DNA of 64,000 nt from Brumimicrobium sp964585545 (lineage in GTDB: Bacteria; Bacteroidota; Bacteroidia; Flavobacteriales_D; Crocinitomicaceae): assembly GCA_964585545.1 (NCBI GenBank), contig CAZPDT010000002.1, positions 176,317 through 240,316 on the forward strand, in the 5' to 3' direction. Positions 9,182 through 18,600 of the stretch are shown here, piece after piece. Every line of letters starts with the position of its first letter. Position 1 is the stretch's first letter. Made by a program: the position numbers and the translations under genes. The notes under the pieces are model-generated. The model was not told the origin of the DNA. It did no database searches and saw nothing but the letters and a program-made list of their open reading frames with translations.

Positions 9182-9700
9182 TTATTTTGACCGAACGTGA
9201 TAATTAGAACCTTTAACTTTATCTTGAGCTGCGTATGCAATTGAGTTAAAATCTAAATCTTGTAAGATTGCACGGGCCTTAAATATAATACCTACGGGCA
9301 CTTTTTGATCAGCTTTGAAGCATGTAATCACATTCTGTTTAGGAGCGGTAAACTCGTCTGGTTTTGATTTAAATTTATCAATCTTCCATTCTCCAATATG
9401 ATTAATTCCATCAGAGGCCAATATTCCGTCATATTGAATAGCAATTCCTTTATAGAATTTATCTTTATCACCTTGTAATGGTTCTCCAAGTAAAACAAAA
9501 TCCACTTCGGAACGCTGTTTAAAAGGTGTTAAATCAGACATACCAACACCTGTTGCGGGTTCAACCTTCACTAAGGGATCAATTTCTCGAGTTGTTGTAG
9601 CAACCATGAAGAAAAACAAAAGCATAAAGACGATATCTGGGAGCGATGCGGTGTTTATAGCCGGCGCGTCTGCTTCGTCATTTTTTTTGAATTTTGACAT
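9182..9700 (-). CDS. exbD: ExbD/TolR-type biopolymer transport protein (second ExbD)
   Basis: This 172-residue protein has a short cytoplasmic N-terminus, one membrane helix (LPDIVFMLLFFFMVATT) with the conserved membrane-embedded Asp, and a periplasmic domain. That fits the proton-channel subunit ExbD/TolR. ExbB-ExbD complexes convert proton-motive force into mechanical work for TonB-dependent transport or related envelope machines. It is the last gene of a four-gene minus-strand operon, 2 bp after the first exbD. Paired ExbD genes suggest a heteromeric ExbD dimer (inference). Confidence 0.9.
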   Translation of the reverse strand: MSKFKKNDEADAPAINTASLPDIVFMLLFFFMVATTTREIDPLVKVEPATGVGMSDLTPFKQRSEVDFVLLGEPLQGDKDKFYKGIAIQYDGILASDGINHIGEWKIDKFKSKPDEFTAPKQNVITCFKADQKVPVGIIFKARAILQDLDFNSIAYAAQDKVKGSNYHVRSK

Positions 9701-9702
9701 AA

Positions 9703-10536
9703 TTAACGTTTTGGTTTAACCTCAATAAGTTTTAAAGGAAATAGAGTTTCTATTAATTCCATATGGGTCTTGATCTTTTGAATCTCAGGCGTATTTTCTG
9801 TAAGATGCTGTTGGTATAGATTGTTCATTGTAGAGTATGAAGTTCCAAATAATTTTTCAGCAGCTTTATCTCTCAGTTCAATCACAGCCTTTTGGACTTC
9901 AGATTGTACAGCAATATAAGCAGAGTAATCAGTATCATTAAATGCCTCCAATCGAATATGTGCATCAAAGGCAATTTCAGGCATTTCTGTTTTACCGCTG
10001 TATTTTTGGTAGAGACGCATCATCTCAAGCTTATCGCCCCATTTAGAAATTGCGTCATTGGCTTGAGCAATCATCTTTTCCACGACTTCTTTTTCGTGTT
10101 CATTACCTTCTTTATCAGCCAATGCTTCCTGTTTTGCCTCAAGCGCATTTAATCGATTAATTTGGTTGTTTAAGTTTGATTGATAAATCTGAATTGAACC
10201 AAATGAATAATAGGGATAATCTTTAGCACGATCTGTTTTTCGATCTCGATTAACAAGATAAAAATGTTTTATTCTTTTGTTTAGAGAGCTTATATCTTCG
10301 GGTTGAATAATAGAATCTCTCGCCTTAATAACATTTTTACTGTTGATCGTTATTTTATAAATATTTTTTTTCTGAACAGGAGGCTGAGGTTCATGAGTTG
10401 TAACCTTTTTCGGTATTTTACGCAGGTATGCCGTATCCTTTTCCATTGTTGTGGTAACAAGGAAAAAGATGAGCAACAAGAAGGCAATATCTGCCATCGA
10501 ACCTGCATTAATTTCCGGAGCTTCTCGCTTTGCCAT
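9703..10536 (-). CDS. exbD: ExbD/TolR-type protein with enlarged periplasmic domain
   Basis: The N-terminal EINAGSMADIAFLLLIFFLVTTTM is the ExbD membrane helix with its conserved Asp. The periplasmic part is unusually long (277 aa in total, against about 140 in classical ExbD). It includes a charged, probably helical stretch (LNALEAKQEALADKEGNE) and ends in FPLKLIEVKPKR. The two ExbD genes lie side by side, with 2-bp gaps to both neighbours, so they are cotranscribed. The long variant is typical of Bacteroidota operons of this kind, and its extra domain has no assigned role. Confidence 0.88.
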   Translation of the reverse strand: MAKREAPEINAGSMADIAFLLLIFFLVTTTMEKDTAYLRKIPKKVTTHEPQPPVQKKNIYKITINSKNVIKARDSIIQPEDISSLNKRIKHFYLVNRDRKTDRAKDYPYYSFGSIQIYQSNLNNQINRLNALEAKQEALADKEGNEHEKEVVEKMIAQANDAISKWGDKLEMMRLYQKYSGKTEMPEIAFDAHIRLEAFNDTDYSAYIAVQSEVQKAVIELRDKAAEKLFGTSYSTMNNLYQQHLTENTPEIQKIKTHMELIETLFPLKLIEVKPKR

Positions 10537-10538
10537 GC

Positions 10539-11030
10539 CTAATTTTTAGAGTTTTTTACTAATTTCATTACATAGCCCATTCCTAGGGTCAACACAGCAC
10601 AAATTATTAAAGCAACAATTGTGGTATATATTCCTGCATTGGTAAAGTTCATTGCTGCATCACTCACTGTAATATCACCTTGAACATTTAAAGATGCTAC
10701 AGTATCTGATGTTCCTATAAAATAAAGAACAAAGAATAAGATGGCGGCAATTATGATTCCCAATATTGATTTGATGCCTTCTTTGGGTCTGGAAATGACC
10801 AAACCTACAAAAAAGATAAGAATAAGTGCCGCTGCTAAGAGTATGGCAAAAAGGCTAATGTATATTACAGTATTGAAAGAGCCACTCTCCATTAAGGATT
10901 GTTTCGCTATATCAGTACTGTCTCCGCTTACACCAGAGGACATCACTATAAAACCAAAGAGCAAAGCCGGGATGGCTATAATTAGTTTAATAATTAAGCC
11001 CATGATGTTTAATTTCTTTTCGCTATCCAT
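10539..11030 (-). CDS. Small membrane protein of the ExbB/ExbD operon
   Basis: This 163-aa protein has four predicted membrane segments: about residues 12-30, 51-75, 85-105 and 130-150. It carries no enzymatic motif. The sequence begins MDSEKKLNIMGLIIKLI and ends VMKLVKNSKN. It sits between the ExbB-like and the two ExbD-like genes. The gap to exbD is 2 bp and to the ExbB gene 47 bp. The consistent position implies a role as an accessory subunit of the proton channel, but that is inference only. Confidence 0.82.
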   Translation of the reverse strand: MDSEKKLNIMGLIIKLIIAIPALLFGFIVMSSGVSGDSTDIAKQSLMESGSFNTVIYISLFAILLAAALILIFFVGLVISRPKEGIKSILGIIIAAILFFVLYFIGTSDTVASLNVQGDITVSDAAMNFTNAGIYTTIVALIICAVLTLGMGYVMKLVKNSKN

Positions 11031-11077
11031 AATAAATGGTTTTTAATAATTAAATAAATAAACTGTTGCTCAACAAA

Positions 11078-11947
11078 TTATTTCGCAACCTTATATTTAA
11101 TTAACATATCTACTAAAGTAATCGACGAATTTTCCATTTCGTTTACGATACCATCTACTTTAGAAATGATGTAGTTATAAAATATTTGTAGGATCATGGC
11201 TGAAATCAAACCGAATACTGTTGTTAAAAGGGCAACTTGAATACCACCCGCAACAGTAATTGGAGAAACTGTTCCATCTTCTACAATCTTTTCAAAGGCT
11301 TGAATCATACCAATTACTGTACCCATGAAACCAAGCATTGGTGCCAAAGCAATAAAGAGTGTAATCCACGAAATGCCTTTTTCCAATAAGGACATTTGGA
11401 CGCCACCATAGGCCACTACCGTCTTCTCGACGGCTTCGACGCCTTCATCAATTCGGGAGAGTCCCTGATAAAAGATAGAAGCAATAGGTCCTCGTGTATT
11501 ACGGCAAAGTTCCATTGCGCCTTCCGTATCACCTTTTTGAATAAGTTCTTCAATATCTTCCATAAATTTACGTGTATTAATTGAAGATAAATTCAAATAA
11601 ACAATACGTTCAATACAAAGTGCTAGACCTATAATAATGTCTATCAATACAAGACCCATCCAAAAAGGATCTCCTTCAATAAACTTCTTTTTAAGATTGG
11701 CTACAAAACCTACGTCTGCATCTGGATCAGCCTCTTCGGTCTGATCAACGTTTACATCTTCATCAGTTGAGACACTTTCTATTGGAGCGTTTGCTTCTTC
11801 ATTTAAAGCAGCGTCTGCAACTGTGTCTTCTCCTACCATTTCTGAGGTATCCTGATCTTCATTTGCCGATTCTTGTGCAAATGAAATTGTACTTAATCCG
11901 AATGTAAACATTCCGATGATTGCTAAAGAACTAATTATTTTTTTCAT
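11078..11947 (-). CDS. exbB: MotA/TolQ/ExbB proton channel family protein
   Basis: The C-terminal two thirds is ExbB/TolQ: a first helix (FWMGLVLIDIIIGLALCIERIV), a cytoplasmic loop, then LLEKGISWITLFIALAPMLG and the helix GGIQVALLTTVFGLISAMIL with the family's Thr and Gly positions. The N-terminus adds a signal peptide (MKKIISSLAIIGMFTFGLS ... SFAQ) and a strongly acidic, low-complexity linker of about 60 residues. This layout is common in Bacteroidota TolQ-like proteins. It heads the exb operon. The ATG start is unambiguous because it begins the signal peptide. Confidence 0.92.
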   Translation of the reverse strand: MKKIISSLAIIGMFTFGLSTISFAQESANEDQDTSEMVGEDTVADAALNEEANAPIESVSTDEDVNVDQTEEADPDADVGFVANLKKKFIEGDPFWMGLVLIDIIIGLALCIERIVYLNLSSINTRKFMEDIEELIQKGDTEGAMELCRNTRGPIASIFYQGLSRIDEGVEAVEKTVVAYGGVQMSLLEKGISWITLFIALAPMLGFMGTVIGMIQAFEKIVEDGTVSPITVAGGIQVALLTTVFGLISAMILQIFYNYIISKVDGIVNEMENSSITLVDMLIKYKVAK

Positions 11948-12023
11948 GTTCCAAAGATTAAAATTTAATCGCGTTTGTAAAATTATTATTTTCCCTAAAT
12001 TATCAAAAAGTATACATGTTTAC

Positions 12024-12116
12024 TGGCGGAGAGAGAGGGATTCGAACCCTCGGTTCCGATACAATCGGAACACTCGCTTTCCAGGCGAGCCAGTTCAGCC
12101 ACTCCTGCACCTCTCC
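12024..12116 (-). tRNA. tRNA-Ser (anticodon GGA), CCA encoded
   Basis: Read on the minus strand, the molecule starts GGAGAGG and pairs with TCTCTCC over seven base pairs (one G-U). The anticodon arm is CTCGC-CTGGAAA-GCGAG, giving anticodon GGA. A long variable arm, GTTCCGATTGTATCGGAAC, marks it as class II (Ser). The T arm is GAGGG-TTCGAAT-CCCTC. Discriminator G is followed by a genomically encoded CCA (12024-12026 on the plus strand). It reads UCC/UCU codons. Confidence 0.97.
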
Positions 12117-12245
12117 ATAACCTCAACATCAACTTTTCGGTGTGCTAATGTACAAAAAAATATTAATTCCAAGAGAAAACCAAGAGAAAACTAGAATTAT
12201 TCTTCAAATTAGGAAAAAATACACTTGCCATCAATGAAAATTGAG

Positions 12246-12301
12246 TTCACCCGAACTATTCATAAAATACGTTATGAAAAGCTATGAATAGTTCGGGTGA
12301 A
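12246..12301. repeat. Dispersed TIR element, copy 2 (short perfect palindrome)
   Basis: The arms 12246-12264 (TTCACCCGAACTATTCATA) and 12283-12301 are perfect 19-bp inverted repeats around an 18-bp loop. The loop contains AAATACGTTATGAA, which also follows the left end of the copy at 26281. No U-tract follows on either strand, so this is not a standard terminator. It is the cleanest example of the family's end sequence. Confidence 0.8.
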
Positions 12302-12714
12302 GACCAAGTTGTTTCTTCCAAGGACCTCAGATACGCTTACGTTATCTCGGAAACATCTGCGATGTTGAGGGGGTTGGAAAGCTTTGTTGTTCATTATAAG
12401 TTTTAGGCGTTTTTTACTTGCTTTAAAGGAATTGTTAAGTAAGAGCCACTAAACTATAATTTGGATGAAGCGGGTAGATTGGCGTTAGGTATAGAGCAAA
12501 AAAAGTAGTCGTCTGAAAAGACAGAATTAAGTAGTTAATTGCGAATGCTTAATTGTGGATGCTTCAAAATTGTAAAAGTACAAGCATTAAAAATAAGAAC
12601 GAGATGAGCATACTGGAGTATGTGATTGCGTTTGAATTTTATCCATAACGCAACAGTTCAATAGTTTTGATAAATTCTCCGTAATTGTTCTGTTGTATAA
12701 ATGGTTCGGGTTAA
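12302..12714. other. Noncoding interval ending in a single TIR-element end
   Basis: No credible gene is seen on either strand between the palindrome and the lipoprotein gene at 12711. The right edge, TATAAATGGTTCGGGTTAA (12696-12714), is another copy of the element end. It overlaps the stop codon of the minus-strand lipoprotein. The interval could be the interior of a longer element whose left end is the palindrome at 12246, but its interior does not resemble the other copies. Confidence 0.5.
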
Positions 12715-13088
12715 GGTTGAATGAGAACAGTTGCATAATTCTCTTCTTCCTCATTTATTTTAATAATGCCTTTTCCAAATAAATCACCTTTCTTAGCGGT
12801 AATATCAAGGACAGCAACTCCAGCTTGACCCAATTGATAGACTTCATTGTAATTAAATGTTGCTACTCCTGCACCATCAGTATAAGCAGTATCTCTTCTC
12901 ACAACAGGTTGTATAGGATCAGTTGTAGAGGTGCCATATAAAACAACTCTAGCACCAGGAACCAATACGTTTGCCGTATCTCGAACGGTGATTTTAGCGA
13001 TTGTATCTTCTTTCTTTCTACAAGAATTTAATATAATCATCCCAAAAATAAAAAGAAAAAGACCTGTTATATAAAAATATTTTTTCAT
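12711..13088 (-). CDS. Small lipoprotein, unknown function
   Basis: The ATG at 13088 gives MKKYFYITG, a hydrophobic core and the lipobox ILNSC, followed by RKKEDT. It is therefore an exported lipoprotein of 125 aa. A longer reading would need a TTG start at 13106 and adds six unconvincing residues. The mature domain (KITVRDTANVLVPGARVVLYG, then DTAYTDGAGVATFNY) resembles a carboxypeptidase-regulatory or transthyretin-like beta-sandwich, a common fold in surface lipoproteins. The TAA stop forms part of a dispersed repeat end. The next lipoprotein gene upstream encodes a similar domain, so the two are probably divergent paralogues. Confidence 0.8.
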   Translation of the reverse strand: MKKYFYITGLFLFIFGMIILNSCRKKEDTIAKITVRDTANVLVPGARVVLYGTSTTDPIQPVVRRDTAYTDGAGVATFNYNEVYQLGQAGVAVLDITAKKGDLFGKGIIKINEEEENYATVLIQP

Positions 13089-13177
13089 CTCGTAAATAGT
13101 TTTCAATTGATAAATATACTGTTTTATTTTTAAATGTCCTAATGGTTATAACGAAAGAATGTTTAAAAAGGTTGCTA

Positions 13178-13555
13178 TTATTTTAAATAAACTGTTTCTG
13201 TAGACGTAATGTTTGCTTTCGTCTTTACATTTCCCACGTAATCAAAATAGCCAACGGTATCCTTTATGTAAACATTAAAATAAGCTACTTTTTCATCTTT
13301 TTTGCCATATTGACTATAAAAGTCATCTAAATTAAATTGCGCCAATCCATTTTCATTGGATTTTTTCTCTTCTAAATATTCTGGAGTATCCTTGTCTAAA
13401 TCCCCAACAATACGAACAGTAATATTTTCTACATGTGTAATACTGCTTGATTTAACAAAAATTTTCAGCAGAGAAGGCTCTTTTTTTGCACATGATGCAA
13501 TAAGAAGTAGTGCAAATACACCCAATACAATGCTCAGTTTGGTTCTTAATTTCAT
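13178..13555 (-). CDS. Small lipoprotein, likely paralogue of its neighbour
   Basis: MKLRTKLSIVLGVFALLLIASCAKKE is a textbook lipoprotein signal with lipobox IASC. The 125-aa protein continues LLKIFVKSSSITHVENITVRI and NGLAQFNLDDFYSQYG, the same layout as the next gene: a short beta domain whose mid-region reads Asn/Gly-Ala-Phe-Asn. It lies 89 bp upstream of the second lipoprotein on the same strand, so the pair may be cotranscribed. No specific function can be assigned. The upstream region to radA (273 bp) holds nothing else recognised. Confidence 0.8.
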   Translation of the reverse strand: MKLRTKLSIVLGVFALLLIASCAKKEPSLLKIFVKSSSITHVENITVRIVGDLDKDTPEYLEEKKSNENGLAQFNLDDFYSQYGKKDEKVAYFNVYIKDTVGYFDYVGNVKTKANITSTETVYLK

Positions 13556-13828
13556 AATTCTGTTTACTATTCAGTTTTCAAATGAACAGAACAAAAGTAG
13601 AGATATTTTTTTAGATTTTTATCTGTTCGATGAAATGTTATTTTATAATTAATTGTTAAGTCTATTTAATTCAGTCTTTTATCCTAAAATCACTGTTGTT
13701 ATAATTTAAAATTTGAGAGGAAAAGGGAAGGGGTTTCCTTAGTTTGATTTTTAAAATAAAAGTGTACTTTTATTCTTTTAACTGAATTAGGGTTATTTTT
13801 AAGACCTATTCAAAAAGCAGAGCATTTA

Positions 13829-15196
13829 ATGGCAAAAGTAAAATCGGCATATTTCTGTCAAAATTGTGGACAAGAGTCAGCAAAATGGTTAGGAAGATGT
13901 CCTTCTTGTAATGAATGGAATACTTTTGTAGAAGAGATTGTTAGTAAGAGTAAGCACGAGGTAACAGCTTTCACGAAAGGAACAAATCAAAAGAAAGCAA
14001 AGCCCAGAGCGATTCATCAAATTGAAAACAGTCCACAACAACGCATCCATTTGGTTGATAGAGAATTGAGTCGTGTTTTAGGAGGAGGATTGGTAGTTGG
14101 TTCTTTAACTTTGTTTGGAGGAGAGCCTGGAATTGGAAAATCTACACTAATGCTTCAAATGGCGATGCAAGAGACCCAGTTGAAAGTGTTGTATGTTTCT
14201 GGAGAAGAGAGTGAACAGCAAATAAAAATGCGTGCTGGAAGAATAAGTGATTTGAATGAGAATTGTTATTTGTTGACTGAAACTCAACTGGAAAGCATTT
14301 TTAATCATGCCCAAGAGCTTGAACCTTCTATTATCATAATCGATTCTATACAAACAATTCACAGCGAGAAAATTGAGAGTTCTCCGGGAAGTATATCTCA
14401 GATACGAGAAACAACTGCGCAGTTATTGCGGTATGCTAAACAGACAGACACCCCTGTTTTTTTAATAGGACATATCACAAAAGAAGGTTCATTGGCGGGT
14501 CCCAAAGTGTTGGAGCACATGGTGGATACGGTTTTGCAGTTTGAAGGGGATCGAAATCATGTATATCGACTACTGAGGAGCATGAAGAACCGTTTTGGTT
14601 CAACCAATGAACTGGGAATATACGAAATGCTAGGCGATGGTTTACGTCAGGTTGAAAATCCATCAGAGATTTTAATTTCTAACAATAAAGATCACCTTTC
14701 GGGAAGTGCAATAGCAGCAACAATTGAAGGGCTACGACCTATGCTTATCGAAGTGCAGGCACTCGTAAGTACTGCGGCATACGGAACTCCTCAAAGAAGT
14801 GCGACGGGTTTTGATTTGCGCCGTTTGAATATGTTGTTGGCTGTAATGGAAAAAAGATGTGGTTTTAAATTGGGTGCAAAAGATGTATTTTTAAATATTG
14901 CTGGAGGCATCAAAGTAAACGATCCGGCGATAGACCTTGCAGTTGTTGCTTCGATTTTATCTTCTAACGTGGATATTGCAATCGAAAAGAATATTTGTCT
15001 ATCTGCTGAAGTGGGGCTTTCTGGTGAAATTCGCCCTGTAAATAGAGCAGTACAATGTATTTCGGAGGCTGAAAAATTAGGGTTTGATAAAATTATTATT
15101 TCAAAAGACAATAAGGGCATCCAACAAAAGGAGTTTAAAATTGAAATTATTGGTTGTACAAGAATAGAGGAGGTGTTGAAGGAGTTATTTAAATAG
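13829..15196 (+). CDS. radA: DNA repair protein RadA
   Basis: RadA (Sms) is a RecA-like, DnaB-type branch-migration ATPase used in recombinational repair. The N-terminal zinc finger has Cys10, Cys13, Cys24 and Cys27 (CQNCG ... CPSCNEW). The Walker A motif is GGEPGIGKST, and the family-specific KNRFG motif lies in MKNRFGSTNELGI. The C-terminal Lon-protease-like domain carries ALVSTAAYGTPQRSATG and the GAKDVFLNIAGG region. The length of 455 aa is normal. It stands alone on the plus strand and converges with the large T9SS gene ending at 15700. Confidence 0.97.
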   Translation: MAKVKSAYFCQNCGQESAKWLGRCPSCNEWNTFVEEIVSKSKHEVTAFTKGTNQKKAKPRAIHQIENSPQQRIHLVDRELSRVLGGGLVVGSLTLFGGEPGIGKSTLMLQMAMQETQLKVLYVSGEESEQQIKMRAGRISDLNENCYLLTETQLESIFNHAQELEPSIIIIDSIQTIHSEKIESSPGSISQIRETTAQLLRYAKQTDTPVFLIGHITKEGSLAGPKVLEHMVDTVLQFEGDRNHVYRLLRSMKNRFGSTNELGIYEMLGDGLRQVENPSEILISNNKDHLSGSAIAATIEGLRPMLIEVQALVSTAAYGTPQRSATGFDLRRLNMLLAVMEKRCGFKLGAKDVFLNIAGGIKVNDPAIDLAVVASILSSNVDIAIEKNICLSAEVGLSGEIRPVNRAVQCISEAEKLGFDKIIISKDNKGIQQKEFKIEIIGCTRIEEVLKELFK

Positions 15197-15248
15197 CGTC
15201 TGGTCGGAAACAGACGATCTTTTCCCCCAATTAATTGGGATAAGTCAT

Positions 15249-15284
15249 AAAAAAAGGAGGAAAGAACGGGCGTCCTCTCCTCCT
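15249..15284 (-). terminator. Hairpin with U-tract, twin A
   Basis: The arms 15255-15267 and 15272-15284 enclose the tetranucleotide GGGC (plus-strand reading). In minus-strand RNA all 13 positions pair, two of them as G-U. Plus-strand RNA would have two A-C mismatches. On the minus strand the stem is followed at once by six more U residues. This fits an intrinsic terminator or processed 3' end for transcription arriving from the minus strand, though the gene stop (15700) is over 400 bp away. A very similar hairpin lies at 15460. Confidence 0.55.
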
Positions 15285-15452
15285 CTTAAAAACTAACACT
15301 ACTATTTATGAAACTTAACTACTACTTATCTATATAACCCCTATGTCTTTCTTTTGTTTTGGTAAAAATCCAAATAAATGTTAAATAATTAGATGTTTTT
15401 TTTTACCTCATTCATTTAGCTTTTAGTAATTGGTTTATAATAAGTAGAGACC

Positions 15453-15491
15453 AAAAACAGCAAGAGAGAAAACGGGCGTCTTCTCTCTTGC
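15453..15491 (-). terminator. Hairpin with U-rich tail, twin B
   Basis: The arms 15460-15473 and 15478-15491 surround the same GGGC loop and inner AAC/GTC pairs as twin A. The outer stem differs (GCAAGAGAG against AGGAGGA) yet remains complementary. Minus-strand RNA pairs at all 14 positions with one G-U, and a UGUUUUUGG tail follows. Just outside both hairpins, on the plus-strand right side, lies the shared text CACTACTAnTTATGAAACnTAAC. This is probably the first of two terminators for the minus-strand gene ending at 15700. Confidence 0.5.
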
Positions 15492-15699
15492 ATAAACACT
15501 ACTACTTATGAAACCTAACACTATTATAACGTATGAAACTAAGTTTTGTTGTGCAGAATGTCTTAAAAATTTGTTAAATATTTAATTTATTGGAAATCTA
15601 TCTAATTTGGTCAATAAAACCGCATCAGAATATATAAAAACACAGATTGTTACTGTCTGTTTTACAGCTATTTGAGTTAGGGTATGTTAATGTTGTGAT

Positions 15700-18600
15700 T
15701 TATTCTCCCACACCTCGGTAATCGAGTAAAGTTACGTGACCAAATTTAATTATCTCTCGACCATTGCCATCAGTTAAGGCCAAACGATAAACGTATACAC
15801 CTTCACGAGCAATTCTTGTTTGTCCTTTTAATTGTCCATTCCAACCTTGATTAGGGTCAGAAGTTGTAAAAATAACACGACCATAACGGTCATATATTTC
15901 AAAGAGATAATCTTTAACTTTATGTTCTCTTGTTATAGGTTTGAAAACAGGATTATTTCCACCAACTGTAAAGGCGTTTGGAATATATATGGTTGGCTCT
16001 AATACGCCGCAAGCTGTATTGCTGTTGCTTATTTCAGCATTTCCGTATGGATTACTTGCTTCTATAGCGACTACTTTATAGCAAATCTTTCCATCGTCGT
16101 GTTCACTTATTGTACCAACAGAATCGGTGAAGGTTCTTAAGTTATAAGGTAAAGTAGCGATGGGTGTAGAGCTAAAATAACCATCAATAGCACGATAAAC
16201 TTCATATTGCTGGAGATTGCCAATAAAATTTTCATAAGGTGTCCACTGCAGGGTATGCGTTTCAGTTTCTTGGTTTGTAATAATATTTAGGTAAATCGTT
16301 TTTCCAATATTAGAATAGCCCAATGATCGGTTACAAGTGTCAATTATTTTAGCACGGTACTTATACGAGTGTTTGTTGACTTCAACATCCTCATCGATAA
16401 AGGTTAGTGTATTTGTGTTGTTGACATTTTTCTCATCAATTTTACGGAATGTCTGAGTTCTTGGAAACCACCGTTCCAATTGAACAAGTTTAACACCTTC
16501 TCCGTAGGAGATATTATATTTTACAACAATATGATCGTCTTTGACTGTAGCGACCCCTATGTAGGACATACTTGGAGCAGGGGAGCCTTCAAATTTGACC
16601 GTGTCGATATTAGAAAAAGAAGTAGCCCCCTGATTGGAAACGGTTTGAACGGCGATAAAGACTTCATCCCCAACAGAGATGTCTAAATTGAATGAATTGT
16701 TATTTGTTTGTCCCACCTGTTGCCAACCCCCATTGTTTACACGTGTAAAAATAAGGTGGTTTGTAATATTGTCAAAACCTTCATATCCTGTCCAACTTAG
16801 ATTGACCAAATGGGCACAAATATCCAAGGAAGATGTGAGGAAATTGGTTGTATGAGGTTCAGCTTTAGCAGATGTTTGGTGCGTTGGTGGGATGTTGGTT
16901 GTAAAGCATGAATCAAAAGCAGCTATAGAGTATTGAAATGGTCCATCTGCTGGATTTTCATAATATGTATAACTGGTGTTTGAACGTCCCCAAACTGTAT
17001 CTATTTCAATCAAATTTCCAAAATCATCTCTCTTGTAAATTACATAACCATAGGTGTCTTCTTGCCGATTTTCATCCCAATTGATAGTAATATCACTGGT
17101 CAACGTGTCAATGTTAACATTTATAATATTAGGAATGTCGGGAACAATATTGTCTTCAAAAAGATCGCCAGCTATATTGCTTGAATAATCACAATTTGTT
17201 GTTGGAAGAACAATTTGGTAATTGATGTTTTCTTTGCATACAGTAATTGTATCAAAGTATTGAGTTGTGTTGTATGGGACAGAATCAATTAGTGTCCAAT
17301 TTCCTGCAGGATATTCTTTGTATATGTGATAAAAGTTATTAAATCCACTCAATTGATTTGGAAAAGGTTCTGTCCATTGAAGGATAGCTTTTCCATTGCC
17401 AGGATTGTTGAGGTTAAGGAAGATGTTTGACAATGTGTCAGAATTGCGACGGGTATTGCCACCACAACCAGATAATGTAGAAATAAAGAACTTATCGGTA
17501 TCTCCACTTACTCCACCCGTAATTGTAAAACTGTTGTCATTGATGTTGGGAGCTGTACCATAAGTTCCTCCTGAAAGACCATTTATTTCGTAGCCCGTAA
17601 ATGACCCATACGGATCGGTTATAGGATCCCAATGAAGGGTTACATCTCCAGCGGAATTTGTTGTTATACAATTAATTTGAGTGGCAGGAAGGACGTCCTT
17701 GTTTTTAAGGTGTATGGTAACCGTTGCATAACGGACCATGGGTACGGGGCAATAATCATCTTGTATTTTAAAAACAAAATCGTATGCGACTTCATTGCGC
17801 ATTACGCCAGTTCCATCGACTAGGTGGTCACACGTAGTTTGCCAATCGAAGAGCGCAGATAAATTATTGGAGGCCGATATTGGGGGCGTTGAATTGAGTA
17901 CAGAACAAGGTGTTGTTCCACAACCGCTATTTGGATCTGTAAAATTAGCGCCGTACATCATTCCCGAGGGAGTGATGGTAATTGTTTGAGCAGTACCACC
18001 ATCTTGAAGCAAACCAGCATCAGAGGCAATCAGTTCAAAATTAACGGGATCGCCAGCATATATTGTGGTGTCGAATGCTGTTCCACCATTAAAAGGGGGG
18101 GTAATTATGGGAGCGGTATTGCTTCCGGAACAGGCAGATACAATGACTGGACTTTCGCGTTCGACAGAGGCAATTTTGACACCATTTCGATAGGAGTGAA
18201 CAACCATTTTTGTTGCAAATTCGCCCAATGTGTTTGAAGTAAATTGGAGTTGGCCTGTTTGAGGGTTTAATGAAGCGGCTTGATTTCCTGGATCAAATGT
18301 TGCATCTGGGGTTGGGTTTGTATAGGAATACCCTGAAACAAATGGAACAGGTGCAGGATTAGTGGGTGGAGAGAATGCTCCATTTGGGAAATAATCTAAA
18401 GGATTTCCCCATTCAAAACTCAGAGAATCTAAGTCGATATCAACAGCATTGGGATTATACGCATAAGGATCTCCGGCACAACTTATCATGTAGGGAGCCT
18501 GTAGGAAAGTTGGAGAATTGTCTATACATTGTCCGTCAGGGGCGCCTGGAATAGGATACATAGTCGCACTAATTGTCATCCCTAAAGCATTTGGGTTTTG

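Noticed and set aside
9158..9182. Bidirectional terminator between CPBP and exbD genes
   Set aside because: The 23-bp gap contains a T-run but no inverted repeat that could form a stem.
12246..12301. Rho-independent terminator
   Set aside because: The palindrome is perfect but no U-tract follows on either strand, and the same ends recur elsewhere without such a role.
15307..15336. Leader peptide MKLNYYLSI as a gene
   Set aside because: Only nine codons, not matched by the second copy, where the frame changes. It is noted only as part of the repeated text.
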